A stretch of 64,000 bases of DNA from Oscillospiraceae bacterium (lineage in GTDB: Bacteria > Bacillota > Clostridia > Oscillospirales > Oscillospiraceae), in NCBI GenBank assembly GCA_902778665.1, contig CACYYN010000003.1, positions 1-64,000 of the forward strand, given 5' to 3'. This document shows positions 24,678-33,503 of the stretch, piece after piece. The number at the start of each line of letters is the position of its first letter. The stretch's first letter is position 1. A program made the translations under genes and the position numbers. The notes under the pieces were generated by a model. It saw nothing but the letters and a program-made list of their open reading frames with translations, had not been told where the DNA came from and did not search any database.

Positions 24678-25741
24678 GATATCCTGCTTTTCTGAAGGAC
24701 GGTGACACCATCGGTTTCACCGCCCCCTCCTTCGGATGCAATATAGAACCCTACCGCACTGCCTTTCTGCATGCGCAGGAAGTATTCCTTCAAAAAGGAT
24801 ACCGGACAGAGTGTGGTGACACCGCCTATAAGGGAGACGGTATCGGAATCAGTACATTGCCGAAGATATGCGGAGAGGAATTCACACGCATGTACACGTC
24901 AGACACCTGCCAGACGATCATATCCTGCGGCGGCGGGGAACTGATGTGTGAGATCCTTGACTATGTTGATTTTGACGCCATTAAAACCGGAAAGCCAAAG
25001 TGGTTTATGGGTTACTCGGACAACACCAACCTGACTTTTCTGTTGGAAACCCTGTGTGACACGGCGTCCATATACGGCCCCTGTGCCCCTGCCTTCGGCA
25101 TGGAGCCACGGCATGAGGCCATCGAGGATGCTTACCGGCTGCTGCGCGGAGAACGGTGTGAGCTGAAAGGCTACACAATGTATGAAACTGACCCGGAAAA
25201 GGGCCCGGATCAGCCCCTGCTGCCCTACAGCTGCACGATGCCCCGTTTTCTCACTGCCTATGACCCGGCATCCGGGTCACTTTTCCGGCAGGGAGATGCC
25301 AACGCACCTCAGCTCCGATTTTCCGGACGGTTAATCGGAGGATGTATGGATATTCTGGCAAACCTTTGCGGCACAAAATATGACCGGACCGCTGATTTCG
25401 CTGAAAAGTACAGGGAAGACGGGCTGATCTGGTTTCTGGAGGCCTGTGATCTGAGCGTGTTCAGCATCCGCCGGGCTGTGTGGGAGCTGCAGCATGCGGG
25501 TTGGTTCCGGCACGTGAAAGGGTTTCTGTTCGGCAGGCCGCTGGCCGGCCGTGAGGCGCTGATGGGGCTTGATCACATTCACGCCGTGACAGACCTGCTG
25601 ATCGAATACGGCGTGCCGATTCTTCTGGACGTCGACATCGGCCATCTGCCTCCCATGATGCCTCTTGTAAATGGAAGCATTGCAGAGGTGAATGCCGACC
25701 TCTCGTCCGGGAGTATGAAGCTGTCCATGACCATGCGATGA
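24674..25741 (+). CDS. S66-family LD-carboxypeptidase / MccF-like serine peptidase
   Basis: A 355-residue cytosolic serine peptidase of family S66, which includes muropeptide LD-carboxypeptidase (recycling of peptidoglycan tetrapeptides) and the microcin-C immunity protein MccF. It shows the N-terminal DTIGFTAPSFG, the nucleophile serine in MGYSDNTNL (about residue 116) and a C-terminal region holding the Glu-His pair (LLDVDIGHLPPMMPLVNG). Length and motifs are normal. It is translationally coupled to the threonine-aldolase-like gene, and a terminator follows directly. Whether it recycles cell wall or detoxifies peptide-nucleotides cannot be told here. Confidence 0.85.
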   Translation: MRYPAFLKDGDTIGFTAPSFGCNIEPYRTAFLHAQEVFLQKGYRTECGDTAYKGDGIGISTLPKICGEEFTRMYTSDTCQTIISCGGGELMCEILDYVDFDAIKTGKPKWFMGYSDNTNLTFLLETLCDTASIYGPCAPAFGMEPRHEAIEDAYRLLRGERCELKGYTMYETDPEKGPDQPLLPYSCTMPRFLTAYDPASGSLFRQGDANAPQLRFSGRLIGGCMDILANLCGTKYDRTADFAEKYREDGLIWFLEACDLSVFSIRRAVWELQHAGWFRHVKGFLFGRPLAGREALMGLDHIHAVTDLLIEYGVPILLDVDIGHLPPMMPLVNGSIAEVNADLSSGSMKLSMTMR

Positions 25742-25742
25742 C

Positions 25743-25773
25743 AATACAGCAGCTGCAAAGCTGCTGTATTTTT
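25743..25773 (+). terminator. Terminator after the S66 peptidase gene
   Basis: A 12-bp stem AATACAGCAGCT with its complement, a GCAA tetraloop and T5. Confidence 0.9.
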
Positions 25774-25783
25774 CCGAAACCAC

Positions 25784-25812
25784 TTGTGAATCGGTGCACA
25801 AATCATTATAAT
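25784..25812 (+). promoter_or_regulatory. Promoter of the moa operon
   Basis: TTGTGA (25784-25789), 17 bases, TATAAT (25807-25812). The leader before moaA is only about 30 bases, too short for a molybdenum-cofactor riboswitch. Confidence 0.6.
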
Positions 25813-25847
25813 AGAGCAAGATTGAACCCTTCATACGGAGGTTTCCT

Positions 25848-26801
25848 ATGTTAGATTCATACGGGCGAAATATCACGTATCTTCGGCTGTCCGTCACGGA
25901 GCTGTGTAATATGCGGTGCCGTTACTGTATGCCGGAGGACGGCATCTGCAAAAAACAGCATGAGGAGATGCTGACGCAGGAGGAGATGATCCTCGCCGTA
26001 AAAGCTGCAGTGTCTCTCGGCATCAGCAAGCTCCGGATTACCGGAGGTGAGCCTTTGGTCAAGCCGAATATTCTTTCCATCTGCAGAGAGGCTTCCAGCA
26101 TTGACGGCTTGCGAGAGATCTGCCTGACCACAAACGGTGCTCTGCTGCCTTCTCTGGCTCTGCCCCTGAAAGATGCGGGCGTACAACGCCTGAACATCAG
26201 CCTTGACACGCTGAATGCGGAAAAATTCCGGTACATCACGAGAAACGGAGATCTTAATCAGGTGCTGACAGGTATTGACGCGGCACTCTCTGCAGGATTT
26301 GATAAAATCAAGATCAACACCGTACTGATCGGCGGTTTTAATGACGCCGAGATCCCTGCTCTGGCAGACCTTACGAGACAAATTCCGGTGGATGTGCGTT
26401 TTATTGAGCTGATGCCAATGACAAGGCAGGATGCCTTCGGCCCCGAAGCATTTCTTCCCTTTACGGTAGTAAACGAGAAGCTCCCGGAGCTTTCTCCTGT
26501 CAAGGCCGACGGAGGTGTTGCAAGGTTGTACCGTCTGCCGGGTGCGAAGGGAAATATCGGCCTGATCAGCCCGGTCAGCGCACACTTCTGCACAGACTGC
26601 AACCGGCTGCGGATAACCGCAGACGGAAAGATCAAGCCCTGTCTGCACTCTTCCGACGAGATTTCTATTAAGGGGCTTTCCTATCCGGATATGATTGAAA
26701 CCATCCGTGATGCGATTCTTGCAAAGCCGAAGTGGCACGGAGAGCTCTCCTACACGGCCAGAAGCCACGCAAACCGGAACATGAACCAGATTGGAGGATA
26801 A
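25848..26801 (+). CDS. moaA: GTP 3',8-cyclase MoaA (radical SAM)
   Basis: A 317-residue MoaA, the radical-SAM enzyme that starts molybdenum cofactor synthesis by rearranging GTP to 3',8-cyclo-GTP. The N-terminal cluster motif CNMRCRYC is at residues 17-24, the SAM-contact ITGGEP near 65 and the C-terminal cluster motif CTDCNRLRITADGKIKPC near 246. The chain ends in the conserved Gly-Gly required for activity. It leads a tightly packed moaA-moaC-mogA-moaE operon. Confidence 0.96.
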   Translation: MLDSYGRNITYLRLSVTELCNMRCRYCMPEDGICKKQHEEMLTQEEMILAVKAAVSLGISKLRITGGEPLVKPNILSICREASSIDGLREICLTTNGALLPSLALPLKDAGVQRLNISLDTLNAEKFRYITRNGDLNQVLTGIDAALSAGFDKIKINTVLIGGFNDAEIPALADLTRQIPVDVRFIELMPMTRQDAFGPEAFLPFTVVNEKLPELSPVKADGGVARLYRLPGAKGNIGLISPVSAHFCTDCNRLRITADGKIKPCLHSSDEISIKGLSYPDMIETIRDAILAKPKWHGELSYTARSHANRNMNQIGG

Positions 26802-26804
26802 CAC

Positions 26805-27287
26805 ATGGCTGATTTTACACATTTCAATGAGCAGGGACGGGCCAGAATGGTGCAGGTTGGGGAAAAAGATGAAACCCGACGCACCGCCGTTGCGACAGGG
26901 CGTGTATTGGTCAGCCGGAACACGTTTGAACTGATCCGCTCCGGCGGAATGAAGAAGGGCGATGTGCTGACCACTGCACAGATAGCCGGAATAATGGGTG
27001 CCAAACGTACGCCGGATATCATCCCCATGTGCCACCCGATTGCCGTCAGCGGAATTGATCTGCAGCTTTCTCTGCAGGAGGAAACCCTTTCAGTGGAAAT
27101 TGAGGCTGAAGTTTCCTGCACCGGACGGACCGGCGTGGAAATGGAAGCATTAACCGCCGTCAGTATAGCAGCATTGACGGTATATGATATGTGCAAAGCT
27201 GTTCAGAAAGATATGGTAATTTCGGATATCCGTCTGCTCTCCAAGACAGGCGGCATCCACGGAGATTATATAAGGGAGGAAAACTGA
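26805..27287 (+). CDS. moaC: Cyclic pyranopterin monophosphate synthase MoaC
   Basis: A 160-residue MoaC, which converts 3',8-cyclo-GTP to cyclic pyranopterin monophosphate. Family segments include RRTAVATGRV near the N-terminus, IPMCHPIAVSGIDL near residue 70, EVSCTGRTGVEMEALTAVSIAALTVYDMCK near 105 and the lysine-containing KDMVISDIRLLSKTGG near the end. It starts 3 bp after moaA and its stop codon shares one base with the mogA start. Confidence 0.96.
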   Translation: MADFTHFNEQGRARMVQVGEKDETRRTAVATGRVLVSRNTFELIRSGGMKKGDVLTTAQIAGIMGAKRTPDIIPMCHPIAVSGIDLQLSLQEETLSVEIEAEVSCTGRTGVEMEALTAVSIAALTVYDMCKAVQKDMVISDIRLLSKTGGIHGDYIREEN

Positions 27288-27805
27288 TGGCGTATACTGC
27301 AGCTGTAATTACAGTAAGTGACAAGGGTTACCGCGGTGAGCGGGAAGACACCAGCGGCCCTGCGCTCTGCCGGATTCTGAAAGAGTACGGGTATGCGGTG
27401 ATCTATACCGCGCTTGTTCCGGATGAGGCAGAACTGATCTGCCCGGAACTGAAGAAATGTGCCGATGAGCTGAAGGTTTCGCTGGTGCTCACGACAGGCG
27501 GAACCGGCTTCTCTCCCCGGGATATCACACCGGAAGCAACGCGCTCGGTTCTGGAGCGGGAGACGCCGGGAATTCCGGAAGCCATGCGGGCTGAGAGTAT
27601 GAAAATTACACCGAGAGGCTGCCTTTCCAGAAGCATTGCAGGGATTCGCGGCAGAACGCTGATTATCAATCTGCCGGGGAGTGAGAAGGCGGCAAAAGAG
27701 AATTTTCTTGCGGTGATTGACCCTGTCGGGCACGGGCTGGAAATGCTTTCCTCAGCCGGCTCTGCGGACTGCGCCGACAGCCCGGCAAAGGCAGCAATAA
27801 AATGA
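27287..27805 (+). CDS. mogA: Molybdopterin adenylyltransferase, MogA/MoaB family
   Basis: A 172-residue MogA/MoaB-type protein that adenylylates molybdopterin before metal insertion. It carries ITVSDKGYRGEREDTSGP at the N-terminus, LTTGGTGFSPRDITPEAT near residue 70 and the late GIRGRTLIINLPGS motif. The frame is open further upstream, but the ATG at 27287 gives the family start and overlaps the moaC stop. The last four bases overlap the MoaE-like gene. Confidence 0.9.
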   Translation: MAYTAAVITVSDKGYRGEREDTSGPALCRILKEYGYAVIYTALVPDEAELICPELKKCADELKVSLVLTTGGTGFSPRDITPEATRSVLERETPGIPEAMRAESMKITPRGCLSRSIAGIRGRTLIINLPGSEKAAKENFLAVIDPVGHGLEMLSSAGSADCADSPAKAAIK

Positions 27806-28200
27806 GCAAAAAAATCTCCCCTTCCCCGGATCAGTGGCTGAAAGAGGCTAAAGCAGACCCAAAGGCGGCGGAATGCGGAATGTTTTTAATCCATAACGGG
27901 GTCGTTCGTCAGACTGCACGAGCTCAGGTTCGGGAAGGCAATGACAATGCCCCAAAAGTAATCGGGATGAACTTTTCCTATGATGCGCAGAAAGTTGACG
28001 CAGCAATTCAGAGAGTGCTTGCCATGCCGGGTATTTTTCTGGCACGGGTCTGGCTGAATGAGGGGCAACTGGAAATCGGTGATGATATTATGCTCGTCCT
28101 TGTGGGCGGTGATATACGTCCGCATGTGGTGGACGCTCTTCAGGAGCTGGTCGGCGAACTCAAAAACCATTGCGTCACCGAGCAGGAACTGTGGGAATGA
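27802..28200 (+). CDS. moaE: MoaE-family molybdenum cofactor protein
   Basis: A 132-residue protein of the MoaE family, the large subunit of molybdopterin synthase that adds sulfur to the pterin precursor. Segments seen are GMFLIHNGVVRQTARAQVREG, the central FSYDAQKVDAAI and the late RVWLNEGQLEIGDDIMLVLVGGDIRPHVVDAL. This is the divergent form common in Bacillota. The sulfur-carrier partner MoaD, MoeA and any molybdate transporter are not in the window, so the pathway must be completed elsewhere. It overlaps mogA by 4 bp and ends the operon before a strong terminator. Confidence 0.8.
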   Translation: MSKKISPSPDQWLKEAKADPKAAECGMFLIHNGVVRQTARAQVREGNDNAPKVIGMNFSYDAQKVDAAIQRVLAMPGIFLARVWLNEGQLEIGDDIMLVLVGGDIRPHVVDALQELVGELKNHCVTEQELWE

Positions 28201-28221
28201 GACTCCGTCAGAAATAAGAAG

Positions 28222-28262
28222 GCTGCAGCAGGGAGCAATCAGACTCTCTGCTGCAGCTTTTT
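28222..28262 (+). terminator. Terminator of the moa operon
   Basis: A 14-bp stem (GCTGCAGCAGGGAG against CTCTCTGCTGCAGC, one wobble), an 8-base loop and T6. It also lies just beyond the convergent sufB stop. Confidence 0.88.
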
Positions 28263-28272
28263 TCGTTTTTGA

Positions 28273-29199
28273 TTATGCCAGGAAGCCGTTGATGATTTCC
28301 TCTTCCGCTTCCTTTTCCGTCAGGCCGAGGGTCATGAGCTTGATCAGCTGCTCTCCGGCAATCTTCCCGATAGCTGCCTCATGGACCAGGGAAGCATCCA
28401 CATGATGTGCTTCCAGGGATGGTACGGCCAGGATAGTGCCTTCATCCATAATAATGGAGTCACATTCCGTGTGGCCCTTGCAGGGTGCATTACCGACAAC
28501 ACACAGGTCCAGCTTCTGATAGGAGCTGTCTCTGGCGATAGAGCGGGAAACCACATCTGCACTGCTGCCCTCCTCCTGCAGGAGGACTTTATAGACGCTC
28601 AGTGCGCGCTGAGTGCCGTGCGTCATAAGACGCTCCCGCACCACAAGACGGGCATTTTTCTTCATCTCGGCAACAGTGGTACGCTCAGTGGAGTCTACCC
28701 CTTTGATCTGCACCATTTCCATTTCCATGGTGCTGCCTTCTTCCAGATAGACTTCCGTAACGGGGTTCAGGATACGCTTTCCCATTCCGTCTCCGGAACC
28801 GTAGTGTTTTTCCACATAGCGGACTCTGGCATTTTTGCCCACATAGAACCGGTGAATTCCGTCATGTTCGGAGTCCTGAGAACCGCAGTTATCGATGCCG
28901 CAGCCGGCAACAATCACCACATCGCTGTTCTCGCCCACAAAAAAGTCGTTATAGACGGTCTCTTTCAGGCCGCTTTCGGAAAGGACGACAGGGATATGCA
29001 CACTTTCTTTCACCGTGCCCGGCTTGATATGGATATCAATTCCGCTGCCGTTTTCTTTAGAGACAATATCAATATTTGCTGTTGTGTTTCTGCCCGCTAA
29101 ACCTCCGTTTGCACGGAAATTATAGGCTCCGGCAGGAACTTCGTGGAGATCCGCAATTTCCCGGATCAGGCGTTTTTGGATTTCGTCAAGTTTAACCAT
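28273..29199 (-). CDS. sufB: SufB/SufD-family Fe-S scaffold protein
   Basis: A 308-residue SufB/SufD-family protein, shorter than classical SufB (about 470), with the beta-helical core recognised by ERTTVAEMKKNARLVVRERLMTHG and the C-terminal HTECDSIIMDEGTILAVPSLEAHHVDASLVHEAAIGKI region. That end keeps a Cys, a Glu and the HH pair usually implicated in cluster assembly. It lies 12 bp after sufC and there is no sufD, sufS or sufU. The pair matches the minimal SMS type of iron-sulfur assembly found in many anaerobes. Confidence 0.88.
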   Translation of the reverse strand: MVKLDEIQKRLIREIADLHEVPAGAYNFRANGGLAGRNTTANIDIVSKENGSGIDIHIKPGTVKESVHIPVVLSESGLKETVYNDFFVGENSDVVIVAGCGIDNCGSQDSEHDGIHRFYVGKNARVRYVEKHYGSGDGMGKRILNPVTEVYLEEGSTMEMEMVQIKGVDSTERTTVAEMKKNARLVVRERLMTHGTQRALSVYKVLLQEEGSSADVVSRSIARDSSYQKLDLCVVGNAPCKGHTECDSIIMDEGTILAVPSLEAHHVDASLVHEAAIGKIAGEQLIKLMTLGLTEKEAEEEIINGFLA

Positions 29200-29211
29200 G
29201 CTTCCACCTTC

Positions 29212-29940
29212 TCACTTCAGCCTGCTGCAGGCATCCTGGGCAGATTCCGTGCCGATCAGGGCCGGGAGCATCTCATCTCTGGGACCGCAACGCTCAAGCC
29301 TGCCTTCCGCAAGCACGGCTATCTCATCCGCAATTTTCAGGATTCTCTCCTGGTGGGAAATGATGATCATGGCACTGTCCTGAATGTTGCTGCGCATGGA
29401 TTCAAAGATACGGATCAGATTCTGAAAACTCCAGAGATCAATGCCCGCTTCCGGCTCATCAAACACCGTAAGGCGGGAATGCCTTGCCATCACAGTGGCA
29501 ATTTCAATACGCTTCAGCTCCCCGCCGGAGAGAGAGGCATTGACTTCGCGATGGATATAATCCCTCGCACAGAGACCCACTTCCGACAGATAGGAACAGG
29601 CTTCCGAAACGGAGAGGGTTTTCCCCGCCGCAATCCGCAGCAGTGTAAGCACCTGGATTCCTTTGAAGCGAACCGGCTGCTGAAAAGCAAAGCCGATTCC
29701 CATCTGTGCACGCTCTGTGACGGTGGCGTCTGTAATGTCTTTCCCATCAAGAAAAATACGGCCTGCAGTCGGTTTTTCAATGCCTGCAATCAGTTTGGCA
29801 AGGGACGACTTTCCACCCCCATTGGGGCCTGTGATGACGATGAGCTTGCGGTCTTCCACCACAAGGTTCAGGTTATGGATGATCTCTTTTTTCTCTCCCT
29901 CCGCATCTACGGAAAAAGAGATGTTTTTCAGTTCCAGCAT
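29212..29940 (-). CDS. sufC: SufC Fe-S cluster assembly ATPase
   Basis: A 242-residue ABC-type ATPase without membrane partners. It has Walker A GPNGGGKSS (about residues 39-47), the Q-loop FAFQQPVRFKGI, the signature NASLSGGELKRIEIA, Walker B LTVFDEPEAGIDLWS and the switch histidine ISHQE. SufC drives conformational changes of SufB during Fe-S assembly. It lies between the metal-dependent regulator and sufB. Confidence 0.95.
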   Translation of the reverse strand: MLELKNISFSVDAEGEKKEIIHNLNLVVEDRKLIVITGPNGGGKSSLAKLIAGIEKPTAGRIFLDGKDITDATVTERAQMGIGFAFQQPVRFKGIQVLTLLRIAAGKTLSVSEACSYLSEVGLCARDYIHREVNASLSGGELKRIEIATVMARHSRLTVFDEPEAGIDLWSFQNLIRIFESMRSNIQDSAMIIISHQERILKIADEIAVLAEGRLERCGPRDEMLPALIGTESAQDACSRLK

Positions 29941-29969
29941 GATCCTGTAAAATCCTCTCTAAATGCGCG

Positions 29970-30368
29970 TCAATCTGCTTCTTTATTTACAGCGAAGCTG
30001 AGCTGTTCCTTTTCCCAGTGCTCTTTCAGCCGATCGAAGGTCTCCCTGCTGATATCGTGTTCAATTTTGCAGGCGTCATCCTCCGCAACTTCCGGGTCTA
30101 CCCCGATGGCAACCAGATAGCCGGTAAGCATACGATGGCGCTCATAAATTCTCTCTGCAACCTCTTTGCCGCAATCCGTCAAGTGGATCATTTTATTCTC
30201 GTCCATCGTCAGAAATCCACCCTCACGGAGCAGTTTCGTCGCATTGCTGATGCTGGGTTTCGTTACCCCCACATATTCCGCTATATCCAGAGAACGCACA
30301 TAGCCGTTTTTCTTTTGCAGGATCAGAATTGCTTCCAGGTAATCTTCGCCTGATTTATGCAGTTTCAT
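29970..30368 (-). CDS. DtxR/MntR-family metal-dependent repressor
   Basis: A 132-residue DtxR/MntR-type regulator. The winged helix (residues about 5-65) includes YLEAILILQKKNGYVRSLDIAEYVGVTKPSISNATKLL, and the dimerisation and metal-binding half includes RHRMLTGYLVAIGVDPEVAEDDACKIEHDIS. There is no C-terminal SH3-like domain, as in MntR. It is the first gene of an operon with sufC and sufB, so it probably senses iron (or manganese) and tunes Fe-S assembly, including its own gene. Its promoter lies at 30413-30441. Confidence 0.88.
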   Translation of the reverse strand: MKLHKSGEDYLEAILILQKKNGYVRSLDIAEYVGVTKPSISNATKLLREGGFLTMDENKMIHLTDCGKEVAERIYERHRMLTGYLVAIGVDPEVAEDDACKIEHDISRETFDRLKEHWEKEQLSFAVNKEAD

Positions 30369-30412
30369 TTTGGTTTCCTCCTGTACGTACCTATTTTGCG
30401 CATGTATGTGTT

Positions 30413-30441
30413 ATTATATCCGTTTTAACGGCTTTCGTCAA
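30413..30441 (-). promoter_or_regulatory. Promoter of the dtxR-sufC-sufB operon
   Basis: Minus strand TTGACG (30436-30441), 17 bases, TATAAT (30413-30418). Confidence 0.65.
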
Positions 30442-30563
30442 TCAAAAGACTGAAGAAACGTTAACTCTGGCGGAAACAGAAAAAAATGTTTCTTTTTTTC
30501 CCTTTTCGTGTATAATAGTTTTATGATTTTCTTATTATTTTACTACAGGCGGCAAAGGAATCC

Positions 30564-31943
30564 ATGAAAAAACAGAAAACATTTTATGTCAGTCAGTCAA
30601 ATCCTCTGACAGTCTTTGCGCTATTCCTGTTTCTTGCCTCTTCCGTATCTCTTATTATTCTGCGCAGTCATAGCGGAAGTTTACGGGACGATGCGCTGAA
30701 AATCTTTCTTCAGACAGCTTCCTGTCTGCTTCTGATTGCGGTTGTGCTTTTCCACGGGAAGGAATTCTTTTTCCGTTCGGCGATTCCGGTTTTTTTCTGG
30801 TGCCTGACTGAAGTGCTTCTGCTTCTGCCCGGTTTTTCTTTTCGGCAGAGGACATCCTGTATCATTCTGTATGCCTGCATAACAATTGTGTATACCGCTG
30901 TCACCTCCGGAAGAATCAGCAAAAAATACGGGCTGGGAGGGATTGCAGTTTGTGCAGTGCTTGTGACCCTTTTGCGGGGCATCCCAACACTGCAGAAAAT
31001 GCTGCCGACGCTTCTCGCCCTGACGGGTATGCTTCTGCTCTGCCTCTCCATGAAAGAGCATCGGGACGGACAATATCATCGCATGTGGGGGGACCGGTCT
31101 GACGGGCGGAGGGTGCGCTCTCTCGACGCCATGACAGAGGTTGGTATCTACGCCATGCCGGACCGCAACGGAGCCCACACCATGTTTGCCGACACCGTTG
31201 ACGTGACGGAGGTAGACAGATATATCCATGCAAAACGCCGCGGTGATATCCCCCATCTGTCCATGATCCAGATTTTTCTTACAGCATACTGCAGAGCCGT
31301 GTCCGAGTATCCGGCGCTGAACCGCTTTATTTCCGGGCAGAAAATCTATACCCGGGATGACAGGATCATGTTCAACATGACCATCAAGAAAAAAATGACC
31401 GTGGATGCTGAAGAGACGGTCATCAAGCTGCATCTTTCTCCGGATGAAACGCTTTACACCATCAGCGAAAAGCTGGAGAAAGCCTTCCATGAGGGAAAGG
31501 CCCCTGACGAATCCAGTTTTGACAAGACTGCTGCCGTTATCAAAGCGATCCCGGGACTGTTGAAGAAATTCACCTTCTGGCTGCTGAAGACACTGGATTA
31601 TTTTGGCCTGATTCCGGCTGCACTGCTGGAGGTCAGCCCCTTCCACGGTTCGATTTTCTTCACTTCCATGGCTTCTCTTGGGATTCCGCCGGTATATCAT
31701 CATCTGTATGACTTCGGCAATCTGCCTGTGTTTCTGTGTATGGGTGACAAATATAAAGAGAACTTTATCAGAAATGACGGCACCACTGAGACCAGAAAGC
31801 TGATGAAATTCACTGTTGTCAGCGATGAACGAATCTGCGATGGATTTTATTATTCCAGAGGCCTGAAGGCCTTTAAGAAATATGTGACCCATCCGGAGCT
31901 GCTGGAACAACCGCCCAGAACCGTCCGGCACGATATTCCCTGA
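30564..31943 (+). CDS. Membrane protein fused to a 2-oxoacid dehydrogenase E2-like acyltransferase domain
   Basis: A 459-residue two-part protein. Residues about 15-165 contain six or seven hydrophobic segments. Residues about 175-459 resemble the E2 catalytic (chloramphenicol-acetyltransferase fold) domain seen as small stand-alone E2-like proteins in Bacillota: GDRSDGRRVRSLDAMTEV, YPALNRFISGQKIYTRDD and the final VVSDERICDGFYYSRG. The last segment corresponds to the catalytic HxxxDG motif, but the histidine is replaced by glutamate. There is no lipoyl domain, and no E1 or E3 gene is nearby. The function is unknown: a membrane-bound acyltransferase with altered chemistry, or a non-catalytic binding protein. 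It is monocistronic and ends at a terminator. Confidence 0.7.
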   Translation: MKKQKTFYVSQSNPLTVFALFLFLASSVSLIILRSHSGSLRDDALKIFLQTASCLLLIAVVLFHGKEFFFRSAIPVFFWCLTEVLLLLPGFSFRQRTSCIILYACITIVYTAVTSGRISKKYGLGGIAVCAVLVTLLRGIPTLQKMLPTLLALTGMLLLCLSMKEHRDGQYHRMWGDRSDGRRVRSLDAMTEVGIYAMPDRNGAHTMFADTVDVTEVDRYIHAKRRGDIPHLSMIQIFLTAYCRAVSEYPALNRFISGQKIYTRDDRIMFNMTIKKKMTVDAEETVIKLHLSPDETLYTISEKLEKAFHEGKAPDESSFDKTAAVIKAIPGLLKKFTFWLLKTLDYFGLIPAALLEVSPFHGSIFFTSMASLGIPPVYHHLYDFGNLPVFLCMGDKYKENFIRNDGTTETRKLMKFTVVSDERICDGFYYSRGLKAFKKYVTHPELLEQPPRTVRHDIP

Positions 31944-31971
31944 TTTTGTCCAGAATCTGAACAATTGCTGA

Positions 31972-32010
31972 AAAACGGATCTCCCCTTCAGACCGGGAAG
32001 ATCCGTTTTT
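31972..32010 (+). terminator. Terminator between the E2-like gene and mgtE
   Basis: AACGGATCT pairs with AGATCCGTT, with a partial inner CCC/GGG pairing and T5 after the stem. It is placed to stop the plus-strand transcript and possibly mgtE as well. Confidence 0.75.
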
Positions 32011-32063
32011 CTATCTTATGCAGATGACTGCACTTTCACTTTTTCCGACAGGGAAAACAGTCT

Positions 32064-33437
32064 CTAAAAAAGCAGTGCACTGGCAATGGTGAAATAGACC
32101 AGCAGGGAGAGGGCATCCACGATCGTCGTGATAAACGGGCTGGACATGACAGCAGGGTCAAACCCCAGGCGATTGGCAATCATCGGGAGGGTGCATCCGA
32201 TCACCTTTGCCATAAGGACCGTGAGTGCCATAGTGGCACATACCACGAAGGCAACGAGAATGGTGATTTCCGTATTCCCAAGCAGAAGCTTATCCACCAG
32301 AACAATTTTCAAAAAACAGGCCGTCGCAAGGGTGAAGCCGCAGAGCACTGCCGTCTGGATCTCCTTCCAGATAACGACAGCCAGATCTTTAAATTCCAAC
32401 TCACCGAGAGAGAGGGCACGAATCACCGTAACGGAGGCCTGGGATCCGGAATTGCCGCCCGTATCCATCAGCATGGGAATAAAGGAGGTGAGGACCACCT
32501 GGGCCGCCAGTGCATTTTCAAACCTTGTAATAATGATACCGGTAAAAGTTGCGGAAACCATCAGGAGAAGCAGCCAGGGGATTCTCTTTTTAAAGAGATC
32601 CAGGGCATTGGACCTGAGATATTCTTTCTCGGAAGGAAGGATAGCGGCCATCTTTTCGATATCTTCCGTGGTCTCTTCCTCAATAACATCCATCGCGTCA
32701 TCGAAGGTAATGATACCGACCATGCGGTCGTCACTGTCCAGGACAGGAAGTGCAAGGAAGTTATATTTGGAGAGCAACTGGGCAATATCTTCCCGGTCAT
32801 CTGATGTGTGGACGGAAATCACATTTTTCTCCATGATATCAGACATCCGTGCCTCATCACTCTTGACAAGGAGCAGATCCTTCAGGGTAAGGACGCCCAG
32901 AAGCTTTCTGTTTTCCGTTACGTAACAGGTATAGACGGTCTCCTTATCCACAGCGGTACGGCGAATGCGTGACAGAGCCTCATCAACCGTCATATTCGGG
33001 CGTAGGGAGATATATTCGGTGGTCATGATCGAACCGGCGCTGTTCTCCGGATAGCGCAGGATTTCATTGATCTCCCGGCGCATCTGGGGATCTGCCTGGG
33101 CTAGGATACGTTTTACCACATTGGCAGGCATCTCTTCCACCAGATCCACAGCGTCATCGACATAGAGCTCATCCACGACTTCGCGAAGTTCGCTGTCTGA
33201 GAAGCCCTTGATCAGAAGCTCCTGCAGATCCGGATTCATCTCCACGAAAGTCTCCGCAGCAAGCTCCTTCGGCAGGAGCCGGAAAAGCAGCGGAATTCTG
33301 GATTCCTCAAACTCCTCAAAAACCGCTGCAATGTCCGCACCGTTCATTGTAACGAGCACATCTTTCAGTGCGGAATATTTTTTTGCCTCAAGCAGCGCTC
33401 TCAGCGTGCTTTCGACCGTAATGCTGTGTTCTGCCAT
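32064..33437 (-). CDS. mgtE: Magnesium transporter MgtE
   Basis: A 457-residue MgtE channel. The cytosolic N domain (about 1-135) and two CBS domains (about 140-265) form the magnesium sensor that closes the pore when cytosolic magnesium is high. The membrane part (about 285-457) has five helices and the signature MDTGGNSGSQAS. The length and motifs are full. The ribosome site is AAAGGAGG. The transcript starts about 210 bases upstream, leaving room for a leader with a short reading frame. Confidence 0.95.
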   Translation of the reverse strand: MAEHSITVESTLRALLEAKKYSALKDVLVTMNGADIAAVFEEFEESRIPLLFRLLPKELAAETFVEMNPDLQELLIKGFSDSELREVVDELYVDDAVDLVEEMPANVVKRILAQADPQMRREINEILRYPENSAGSIMTTEYISLRPNMTVDEALSRIRRTAVDKETVYTCYVTENRKLLGVLTLKDLLLVKSDEARMSDIMEKNVISVHTSDDREDIAQLLSKYNFLALPVLDSDDRMVGIITFDDAMDVIEEETTEDIEKMAAILPSEKEYLRSNALDLFKKRIPWLLLLMVSATFTGIIITRFENALAAQVVLTSFIPMLMDTGGNSGSQASVTVIRALSLGELEFKDLAVVIWKEIQTAVLCGFTLATACFLKIVLVDKLLLGNTEITILVAFVVCATMALTVLMAKVIGCTLPMIANRLGFDPAVMSSPFITTIVDALSLLVYFTIASALLF

Positions 33438-33503
33438 TGCAATTCCTCCTTTCGAAATGTCGGTCGGGCAGGAAGCTGCAACACAGAACAGGCCGATGCT
33501 TTT

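Noticed and set aside
25813..25847. Molybdenum-cofactor riboswitch upstream of moaA
   Set aside because: The leader is only about 30 bases, far too short.
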